Part shown: in pieces, positions 8,910-15,286 of the stretch | Position numbering within the stretch: the first letter of the stretch is position 1 | How the letters are laid out: every line of letters begins with the position of its first letter | NCBI RefSeq assembly: GCF_000222685.1 | Contig: NZ_AFWJ01000224.1 | Coordinates: 1-40,262 of the forward strand | Direction of reading: 5' to 3' | DNA: 40,262 nucleotides | DNA from: Vibrio nigripulchritudo ATCC 27043 | GTDB taxonomy: Bacteria; Pseudomonadota; Gammaproteobacteria; Enterobacterales; Vibrionaceae | Translations under genes and position numbers: made by a program | The notes under the pieces: model-generated | Told to the model about the DNA's origin: nothing | What the model saw: only the letters and a program-made list of their open reading frames with translations | Databases searched by the model: none

Positions 8910-8955
8910 CTTATACCCAAATAACCTGAACGTATTCAAGATACTTGGGTATAAG
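8910..8955. repeat. 46-base imperfect palindromic element
   Basis: Perfect 11-base arms CTTATACCCAA (8910-8920) and TTGGGTATAAG (8945-8955) flank a 24-base centre. The centre itself pairs partly (TGAA 8927-8930 with TTCA 8935-8938). It lies 26 bases upstream of the methyltransferase start. The form is that of short dispersed intergenic palindromes found in many vibrio genomes; only one copy is in this window, so dispersal is not shown here. Confidence 0.55.
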
Positions 8956-9482
8956 CGCAGGCGAAAACGCGTATAGACTAAACCAAAGCGACTGTAGATA
9001 CACACAAAGCACGACAAAAGTTCATAAAATCGGGCGTTAAGTCTAAATTGTATCAACTGCCTGTTGAGATTATTTCACTTCTCCGCTTTGAGTTCGGTTA
9101 AAAACAGCGCACTGTCACCAAACTTTATTCAGTATTTCATCAGTATCCACATTACCAAAACCAATACAACTCCTGTCGACCTATGGAAATTATGCCCATC
9201 AAAAATCCCTTAACGAAGTTAAGCGGACATAAAACTCTGATTTTCATGGAAGCGGAGCCGGATACCCAAGCTACATCACTTTTATACGTGTCTAAGTTGT
9301 ATAAAATACCCGCAACATCACTTTGTTTGAATGTGTAAACGATTGTCAGAGGTCACCAAATTTTCTCAGCCCTTTCCGGAACTCGGTCAATCAATTCCTG
9401 ATTTAAACACTCCAGTGATGTATAGCTGCCATAAGATGCAGTCGATATTTTAGGATAAATTAAACCTCAAGGAGTCGAGTAA
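8956..9482. other. gene-poor intergenic region upstream of nhaD
   Basis: No convincing gene is seen. A 51-codon open frame (9183-9338, plus) lacks a ribosome binding site. A GalR/LacI-like half-palindrome, GTGTAAACGATT, lies at 9333-9344. The nhaD Shine-Dalgarno AAGGAG is at 9469-9474. The length, over 500 bases, leaves room for a long nhaD leader, but I could not identify a known riboswitch. Confidence 0.4.
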
Positions 9483-10913
9483 GTGATGAGTGCTTTTTTA
9501 CGCCTGCTGATTGTGTTTTCTTCTTTCTTTTCTATTCCCGTTTTAGCTGCTGAGTCATCCACAAGTTACACCACCTCCACCGTTGGGTACGCTTCGCTCA
9601 TTATTTTTGGGCTCGCATACTGCTTAGTGATGGGGGAAGAATATTTAAAGCTCAGAAAGTCCAAACCTGTGCTGCTGGCCGCCGGTATTATCTGGCTAAT
9701 GATTGGTTTTGCGTTTCAAGCCAATGGCGAAATAGAAGTGGCTAAGCATGCCTTGGAGCATAACTTATTGGAGTATGCCCAATTGCTGCTCTTCCTGTTG
9801 GTGGCGATGACGTACATCAACGCCATGGAAGAACGGCGTCTATTTGATGCTTTACAGGCATGGATGGTAAATAAAGGGTTCAACCTGCGTACTCTGTTCT
9901 GGATTACTGGGATTCTCTCCTTCTTTATTTCTCCAATTGCCGACAACCTTACAACCGCCCTTTTGATGTGCGCTGTCGTCATGAAAGTTGGCGGGGACAA
10001 TACCCGGTTTATTAATCTAGCCTGTATTAACATTGTGGTTGCGGCTAATGCTGGCGGTGCATTTAGCCCATTTGGTGACATTACCACCTTAATGGTCTGG
10101 CAGGCAGGGCTGGTTTCTTTCAGCCAGTTTTTGACCCTATTTGTTCCTTCGGTTGCTAACTACGTAGCACCTGCACTCATCATGTCTTTCTTTATTCCGA
10201 AAGAACAACCTGATGCGGTGAAAGAGGTGGTCGAATTAAAGCGTGGTGCCAAGCGAATCGTTGTACTTTTCTTGCTAACCATAGCAACCGCCGTTGCATT
10301 TCATGGCTTCCTGCACTTTCCTCCTGTTATCGGCATGATGATGGGGCTGGCATACCTGCAATTCTTCGGCTTCTTCCTGCGCAAGACTCTTCCTATGTCG
10401 CTGGCAAAGAAACGAGCTAAAGCTCGGGCATCACACGATGAAGAAGCACTAAAACGCTTAGGCTCCGTGGTTCCGTTTGATGTATTCCGCCGTGTGTCTC
10501 ACGCCGAGTGGGATACTCTGCTCTTCTTCTATGGTGTCGTGATGTGCGTGGGCGGTCTTAGCCTTATCGGCTATCTCGGCTTGGTTTCAGAAATCATGTA
10601 CACCCAATGGAATCCGGTTTGGGCTAACGTCATGGTGGGAATACTTTCCGCTATTGTCGATAACATTCCGGTGATGTTCGCGGTGCTGACAATGCAACCA
10701 GATATGTCACTCGGTAACTGGCTACTGGTAACTTTGACCGCTGGTGTGGGTGGTAGCTTGTTGTCTATTGGTAGTGCGGCTGGCGTGGCATTAATGGGGG
10801 CAGCTCATGGGAAATACACCTTCTTCGGGCATCTAAAATGGGCACCTGTTATTGGTATTGGATACGCCATCAGTATTGCTATCCATATGATGATAAACGG
10901 TTCTTTGTTTTAG
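9483..10913 (+). CDS. nhaD: NhaD-type Na+(Li+)/H+ antiporter
   Basis: This inner-membrane antiporter expels sodium in exchange for protons and is typical of marine and alkaliphilic bacteria. The 476 residues comprise a signal-like first helix and about a dozen hydrophobic segments. Conserved stretches of the family include 'ISPIADNLTTALLMCAVVMK', 'NAGGAFSPFGDITTLMVWQAG' and 'SAIVDNIPVMFAVL', the last two carrying charged or polar residues within membrane helices. Start is GTG at 9483 or the adjacent ATG at 9486; AAGGAG (9469-9474) is spaced well for either. It is monocistronic, with a long leader and a strong hairpin after the stop. Confidence 0.92.
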   Translation: MMSAFLRLLIVFSSFFSIPVLAAESSTSYTTSTVGYASLIIFGLAYCLVMGEEYLKLRKSKPVLLAAGIIWLMIGFAFQANGEIEVAKHALEHNLLEYAQLLLFLLVAMTYINAMEERRLFDALQAWMVNKGFNLRTLFWITGILSFFISPIADNLTTALLMCAVVMKVGGDNTRFINLACINIVVAANAGGAFSPFGDITTLMVWQAGLVSFSQFLTLFVPSVANYVAPALIMSFFIPKEQPDAVKEVVELKRGAKRIVVLFLLTIATAVAFHGFLHFPPVIGMMMGLAYLQFFGFFLRKTLPMSLAKKRAKARASHDEEALKRLGSVVPFDVFRRVSHAEWDTLLFFYGVVMCVGGLSLIGYLGLVSEIMYTQWNPVWANVMVGILSAIVDNIPVMFAVLTMQPDMSLGNWLLVTLTAGVGGSLLSIGSAAGVALMGAAHGKYTFFGHLKWAPVIGIGYAISIAIHMMINGSLF

Positions 10914-10921
10914 AGTTATGA

Positions 10922-10951
10922 TTTCAGCGGCTAACCACTTAGCCGCTGAAA
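10922..10951 (+). terminator. strong 13-bp hairpin after nhaD
   Basis: TTTCAGCGGCTAA (10922-10934) pairs perfectly with TTAGCCGCTGAAA (10939-10951) around the loop CCAC, 8 bases after the nhaD stop. The usual T-run is missing on the plus strand, so it may protect mRNA ends more than terminate. Confidence 0.6.
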
Positions 10952-10968
10952 ATGTAAACGCTTTCCAT
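10952..10968. promoter_or_regulatory. GalR/LacI-type operator upstream of galR
   Basis: ATGTAAACG CTTTCCAT fits the GalR operator pattern GTGKAANCGNTTNCAC at 14 of 16 positions. The left half-site ATGTAAACG recurs in the site upstream of galT (35101-35116, minus strand). It lies 120 bases before galR and immediately behind the nhaD hairpin. Confidence 0.5.
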
Positions 10969-11041
10969 TCATTTTGTTTCTTTAATTCATTACCTTAGTG
11001 CACTGGATCATTGATCTATACGTGAAGTTTGCCTTTTGTTT

Positions 11042-11056
11042 TCACTAACGGTTACA
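11042..11056. promoter_or_regulatory. possible second GalR site near galR
   Basis: Read on the minus strand this is TGTAACCG TTAGTGA. The left half fits the GalR operator well but the right half is poor. It lies 32 bases before the galR start, where autorepression would be effective. Confidence 0.3.
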
Positions 11057-11087
11057 GTAAAGGGTCACTTTTTTCAGGATCCCATCA

Positions 11088-12092
11088 ATGGCAACAATCA
11101 AGGACGTCGCAAAAGCGGCTGGTGTATCCGTCGCCACCGTTTCCAGAGTTATCAACCGCTCACCGAAAGCCAGTCAAAAAGCCATCGAGTCTGTCAGTCA
11201 GGCTATGGCACAACTTGGCTACCGTCCTAATGCTAATGCCAGAGCGTTGGTTAGCCAGTCGACAAACACCATGGGCGTTCTGGTCAGTGATGTGTCTGAC
11301 CCTTTTTTTGGCACATTGATCAAAGCCGTTGACGACGTCGCCCATACCCGCGGAAAGCATTTGCTAATCGGAAACGGTTATCACAATGCGGATGAAGAAC
11401 GAGAAGCCATTGAGCTGTTGGTGAATAGCCGATGCGAAAGCTTGATTATTCACGCCAAAGGGTTGACTGACGAAGAACTGCTTTCTTACACAAAGGAAGT
11501 ACCAGGCATGGTGCTGATCAATCGTCACATCCCCGCTATCGCTCACCGATGCATTGCTTTGGATAATTACAAAGGCGCTTATCTTGCCACCGAATACCTG
11601 ATTCGGCATGGGCACAAAAACATCGCGTGTATCTCTTCTTCTCACCACATTGAAGACGTTGATGCACGGGTTTCGGGTTATCTTGCGGCACTGCGCGATC
11701 ACAACATTGAACTGTCTGATCGCTACATTGTTCATCGAAATCCAGACAGTGAAGGCGGTGAAGATGCCATGACTCACCTGCTTACCCAGTCTTTACCTAT
11801 TTCTGCTGTCTTTGCGTATAACGACTACATGGCGGCAGGCGCAATGTCCATCCTTGAAGAAAACGGGCTGGATGTGCCGGAGAATGTTTCCATGATCGGT
11901 TTCGACGACGGTCCTATTGCAAAATACCTTTCCCCAAAACTCACCACGATACGTTATCCGATACAAATGATGGCAGAGCAAGCGGCAAGGCTTTCACTTG
12001 CGTTGGCAGATGGTGAGAAGATCGACAGTGAATCTGTGGTTCTTTCCCCCACTCTGGTCAGACGAAACTCCGTTGATAAGGTGCGAGACTAG
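11088..12092 (+). CDS. galR: GalR galactose-operon repressor (LacI family)
   Basis: The LacI-type helix-turn-helix and hinge (MATIKDVAKAAGVSVATVSR) are followed by the sugar-sensing domain. Residue strings such as 'SDPFFGTLIKAVD', 'LLIGNGYHN', 'PGMVLINR', 'AYNDYMAAGAM' and 'SPTLVRRNSV' closely follow E. coli GalR as I remember it, and length (334) agrees. It would bind DNA as a dimer and release it with galactose. The likely targets are its own promoter and the lac/gal cluster beginning upstream of 40262 on the minus strand, since matching operators occur at 10952 and 35101. It is not adjacent to the gal genes. Confidence 0.9.
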   Translation: MATIKDVAKAAGVSVATVSRVINRSPKASQKAIESVSQAMAQLGYRPNANARALVSQSTNTMGVLVSDVSDPFFGTLIKAVDDVAHTRGKHLLIGNGYHNADEEREAIELLVNSRCESLIIHAKGLTDEELLSYTKEVPGMVLINRHIPAIAHRCIALDNYKGAYLATEYLIRHGHKNIACISSSHHIEDVDARVSGYLAALRDHNIELSDRYIVHRNPDSEGGEDAMTHLLTQSLPISAVFAYNDYMAAGAMSILEENGLDVPENVSMIGFDDGPIAKYLSPKLTTIRYPIQMMAEQAARLSLALADGEKIDSESVVLSPTLVRRNSVDKVRD

Positions 12093-12146
12093 CGCTCGCT
12101 CACCTGTATTGGCTAAATTTTATTCGAAATATCAACAAACTCTAAT

Positions 12147-12170
12147 ACCCTAAAAAAGCAGGGTTATTTC
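12147..12170 (+). terminator. weak terminator-like hairpin after galR
   Basis: ACCCT (12147-12151) and AGGGT (12160-12164) form a short stem with an A-rich loop, followed by TATTTC. Stem and tail are weak, but the place, 55 bases after galR, fits. Confidence 0.35.
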
Positions 12171-12272
12171 ATAATCAGGTCGTTTCTATATCGCCTGAAG
12201 CTCATGCTCGTACCTAAGAATTTTTCCCGTCTCATTTATTCCACAAATTGCCAAATCTCTGAGCACAATATT

Positions 12273-12289
12273 TGATTAAATCTTAATCA
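12273..12289. promoter_or_regulatory. 7-3-7 palindrome upstream of the GTPase operon
   Basis: TGATTAA ATC TTAATCA is a perfect inverted repeat with a 3-base centre. It ends 63 bases before the first gene of the operon at 12353, a usual place for an operator or activator site. No regulator is named by the motif. Confidence 0.4.
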
Positions 12290-12352
12290 CCACATACGCT
12301 TATTGATAAAGCTGACTAGCTGGATGCGACCTGAAAATGAAAGGGAAATGGT

Positions 12353-12787
12353 ATGACTAAGCAAGCAAAGAGCTCAGATGTTGAAATTGAGCCTCAAACA
12401 AACGGTGCGGATCAACTAACACAAATACAGCAACTGCTTTTTGGGGAACGCGCTGAATCCATCGAAAGTGCTATCGAAGAGCTATCAGACAAAACCAACC
12501 AGACCTTTATCCAGTTAGAGAAAAAACTCGATTCCATCAACCTTCAGATTGCCAAGCTGGCAGATTCACTCGAAGGTCTCGCTGAAACCAGCCAGCAAAA
12601 TAACACTAGCCTAGAGATGCACTTCACACAGGAAGTTGGCGAACTGTCGCAACAACTGCACGATAAACACGAAGAAGCATTGAGCAAAATCGACAGCGTC
12701 TCTGAAGACTTGAGAAAGAATAAAGCCGACAGAAAAACGTTGGCAACGCTACTTTCAACCATGGCAGACGACCTCGACGGACAATAA
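12353..12787 (+). CDS. coiled-coil protein, first gene of the GTPase operon
   Basis: A soluble 144-residue protein with no signal peptide or membrane helix. From about residue 40 to 135 it is rich in Glu, Gln, Lys and Leu with heptad spacing, so a long coiled coil is likely. A short motif near the start (IQQLLFGERAESIE, about 25-38) resembles the N-terminus of the next protein (LRSLVLGEQYERALK), which suggests a shared binding element. It has a good ribosome binding site (AAGGGAA). The stop TAA directly abuts the next ATG, so translation is coupled. No enzymatic motif is seen; a structural or adaptor role for the GTPase/OmpA complex is inference. Confidence 0.75.
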   Translation: MTKQAKSSDVEIEPQTNGADQLTQIQQLLFGERAESIESAIEELSDKTNQTFIQLEKKLDSINLQIAKLADSLEGLAETSQQNNTSLEMHFTQEVGELSQQLHDKHEEALSKIDSVSEDLRKNKADRKTLATLLSTMADDLDGQ

Positions 12788-14119
12788 ATGATCAGCCGGG
12801 ACGACTCGCAGATCGAGGAACTCCGTTCTTTGGTACTCGGAGAGCAGTACGAACGTGCTCTCAAAGACTATTTAGACAAAAACAGCGACACTGAACGTGT
12901 CGCTGAAGTCATTGTTGAAGCAATTAAAGCGCGAAACAAAAAGAACAACGAAGTCACCGAAGAGCTTTCACCTATCATCAATAGTGCTATCGAAGTTTCC
13001 ATAAATAACAGCACTCAGAAGTTTGCAGACATTCTTTACCCTGTGATTGGTGCGGCGGTCCGAAAATCCGTCAGTGCCACATTCAATCAGCTGATCGCTT
13101 CGTTAAATCAGGTGCTTACCCAAAACTTCAGCTTAAAGTCGATTAAATGGCGTTATCAGGCATGGCGGCAGGGAATCAGCTATGCTCAGTTTCTTCTAAT
13201 GAAGACCTCCGTGTTTCAGGTTGAACAGGTGCTCTTGATTCATCGGGAAACGGGTTTGCTACTCAATTCCGTGGCATTTGAAGGTGCTGAAACCAGCGAT
13301 CCTGAACTGGTATCCAGTATGCTGACGGCTATCACCGATTTTGTTTCCGATTCTTTCAGAGGAAACAGTGACGACACGCTTGAAGGTGTCCGACTGGGTG
13401 AGTTGGTTCTGAAAATCGAAGTTGCCCCACACGTTATTCTGGCAGCCGCTGTGCGAGGCATTCCAAACCAGCATTTGGACGTAACCATAGCAACCACCGT
13501 AGAAAGCATTGAAGAAAAGTACGGTGAACGACTGTCCAACTTCAATGGGGACAATTCCGAATACGCCGAGTCCCAGCCACTGCTTGAAAAATGTCTGATT
13601 GGAAATTCGCTCGAAGAAAACGCCAAAGAGCGATTCCCGTGGAGACTGTTCGTTATTCTTCTGCTGTTTATTGTTTTTGGTTTCTACAAGTTATTTGTTC
13701 ACATCAATGTGAGCAATGAACACGACGTCACCAGACAAATTTTCGAGTTCGAACCTAACTATCTGGTTGTTGAATCGGTCATTGAAGACGAGAACATTAC
13801 CCTTTCAGTCTTACGCAAACCCGGCTCGCGTGAACCTTCTGAGATCCTTAACAATATCAGCTACCTTCATACCACTCAGGATATTGAAGACAAAGTCGTC
13901 GACTTCAACGAATCCGGTGAAATACCCAGATATCAACTCACTCTTACAGACATTATACGTCACAACATTCTGGCAAATTTGAGTGAAAGTGAATCAGTAA
14001 GAGTATGGGTATCCGACCAAGACGTTAAGCTTTCAGGACAGTTAAAAACCTTCAACTTTAGCCGGGCTAACCCATTACATAGAACAGGTAGATGGCAACC
14101 TGGGAATAGATTCCAGTAA
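12788..14119 (+). CDS. N-terminal part of a membrane-spanning OmpA-like protein with roadblock/longin-like domain (frameshifted)
   Basis: Residues 1-281 are soluble, with a helical N-terminus and then a segment of about 135-245 containing 'VEQVLLIHRETGLLL', 'SSMLTAITDFVSDSF' and 'AAAVRGIP'. This alternating strand/helix pattern resembles roadblock/longin domains, which pair with small GTPases. One membrane helix follows (about 285-303, RLFVILLLFIVFGFYKLFV), then a BON-like segment ending at 'VWVSDQDVKLSGQL'. Beyond that the frame turns into Arg/Pro-rich sequence and stops, while another frame continues a sensible protein. A one-base insertion in the A-run 14044-14048 explains this. Removing it joins this gene to the one ending at 14753, giving 654 residues. 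The topology puts the N-terminus in the cytoplasm and the C-terminus in the periplasm. Confidence 0.75.
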   Translation: MISRDDSQIEELRSLVLGEQYERALKDYLDKNSDTERVAEVIVEAIKARNKKNNEVTEELSPIINSAIEVSINNSTQKFADILYPVIGAAVRKSVSATFNQLIASLNQVLTQNFSLKSIKWRYQAWRQGISYAQFLLMKTSVFQVEQVLLIHRETGLLLNSVAFEGAETSDPELVSSMLTAITDFVSDSFRGNSDDTLEGVRLGELVLKIEVAPHVILAAAVRGIPNQHLDVTIATTVESIEEKYGERLSNFNGDNSEYAESQPLLEKCLIGNSLEENAKERFPWRLFVILLLFIVFGFYKLFVHINVSNEHDVTRQIFEFEPNYLVVESVIEDENITLSVLRKPGSREPSEILNNISYLHTTQDIEDKVVDFNESGEIPRYQLTLTDIIRHNILANLSESESVRVWVSDQDVKLSGQLKTFNFSRANPLHRTGRWQPGNRFQ

Positions 14120-14174
14120 GCTGCAGCTTCTTCCAGATGAGATTTCGCAACCAGAACGACTGCGCAATGCCATT

Positions 14175-14753
14175 GTGGTCAGCGACATCAAGTCCATGAT
14201 TGGCAATAGTGAGTCACTGGCGATTCAAATTGAAAATCAAAAAATTGAGCTAAAAGGTGAAATCTCTGAAACCACAGAGAGCCAGATACGCAGTTATCTG
14301 GAGCGATCCGCACCTGAACTATCGCTCATTTCTCAAAAGCTCAAAGTGACTCCAGTCATTCGTAACAAAACTCAGGAGTACAATCAGCTTGCTCACAACC
14401 TGAGTCAGACCAAATTTCAGTACGACGTTAACTTAGTCTCTCCGACAGGCGGAAATCAGGACGTAGCGCGTTTTGTCAGTCAGGCAAAATCTCTGGTCAG
14501 CCTCGGACAGGAACTGTCGCCGCGTCTGACGCCGATATTCATTGTGACCGGTTTTTCAGACGATGTAGGGACTGTCGAACGAAACATACAGCTCAGTAAA
14601 GAAAGGGCTGAGAACGTGAAACAGGTAATGGTAGAGAATGGTATCAATGCCAACCACATCATTACCTTAAACATTAGCAATATTGAGTCATCAGAAAGCA
14701 TTTCATCCGCATTAAGAAGAGTCACCATTGATGTGATTAACAAGGATTTGTGA
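14175..14753 (+). CDS. C-terminal part of the same OmpA-like protein: peptidoglycan-binding domain
   Basis: The frame is open from 14046 and reads naturally from there ('LAGLTHYIEQVDGNLGIDSS'), so the GTG at 14175 is probably not a true start. The end of the protein is an OmpA-type domain: in this fragment FIVTGFSDDVG (122-132) and 'NIQLSKERAENV' (137-148) keep the Asp and Arg that contact diaminopimelate in peptidoglycan. The piece before it is a BON-like or linker segment. If the upstream frameshift is an error, this is the periplasmic end of a 654-residue inner-membrane protein; if real, the domain is not made unless translation restarts. The GTPase gene follows after 17 bases. Confidence 0.7.
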   Translation: MVSDIKSMIGNSESLAIQIENQKIELKGEISETTESQIRSYLERSAPELSLISQKLKVTPVIRNKTQEYNQLAHNLSQTKFQYDVNLVSPTGGNQDVARFVSQAKSLVSLGQELSPRLTPIFIVTGFSDDVGTVERNIQLSKERAENVKQVMVENGINANHIITLNISNIESSESISSALRRVTIDVINKDL

Positions 14754-14770
14754 AGGATTAGAGGGCACGC

Positions 14771-15271
14771 ATGAAAGCCAAAAAAATCTGCATGATTGGC
14801 GCATTTGCAGTTGGGAAAACCAGCTTAGTGCGACGATACGTTGAAAGCATTTTTACCGATAAGTACCACACCACAATTGGGGTGAAAATTTCCAAGAAAT
14901 ATGTCGACCTTAGCCCCGAACCTGTTCAGCTTCTGCTTTGGGATCTGGAGGGGAAAGACGTATACACCAACATTAATACCTCCTATTTACGCGGAGCATC
15001 GGGAGCCATGCTTGTGGTCGACGGCACACGCCCAGACAGCCTGGACGTAGCCGATGAGCTGCGAACTCTGATTGTGGACAATTGTGGAGATATACCGATC
15101 ACATTGATGCTGAACAAGTGCGATCTGGAAGATCAATGGTCAATCGGAAACGACAAAATCACCCGGTTAGAAGAAAAGTCTTCCGCCGTTTTTAAATGCA
15201 GTGCAAAAAGCGGGCAAAACGTTGATGAAGCGTTCCAGAAGCTTGCTGAAATCATGCTTGAGCGAGACTGA
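14771..15271 (+). CDS. Ras/Rab-like small GTPase
   Basis: All five G boxes are present in 166 residues. G1 is GAFAVGKTS (10-18), G2 Thr35 in HTTIGVKI, G3 WDLEGKD (58-64), G4 NKCD (116-119) and G5 CSAK (144-147). The layout and size are those of Rab/Ras proteins, not of translation GTPases. The residue matching Ras Gln61 is Lys63, so intrinsic hydrolysis is probably slow and a partner may be needed. There is no C-terminal lipidation cysteine, so membrane association must come from a partner. The neighbouring roadblock/longin-like protein is the obvious candidate, by analogy to MglA-MglB. RBS GAGGG precedes the ATG. Confidence 0.9.
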   Translation: MKAKKICMIGAFAVGKTSLVRRYVESIFTDKYHTTIGVKISKKYVDLSPEPVQLLLWDLEGKDVYTNINTSYLRGASGAMLVVDGTRPDSLDVADELRTLIVDNCGDIPITLMLNKCDLEDQWSIGNDKITRLEEKSSAVFKCSAKSGQNVDEAFQKLAEIMLERD

Positions 15272-15286
15272 TATAGGGAAATAGCG

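Noticed and set aside
9183-9338. 51-codon open frame upstream of nhaD
   Set aside because: No ribosome binding site, no recognisable protein pattern; chance opening is likely.
14175-14753. treating the OmpA-domain fragment as an independent 192-residue gene
   Set aside because: It has a GTG without a ribosome binding site and no signal peptide, while the same frame is open and protein-like from 14046, so it is the end of the split gene.
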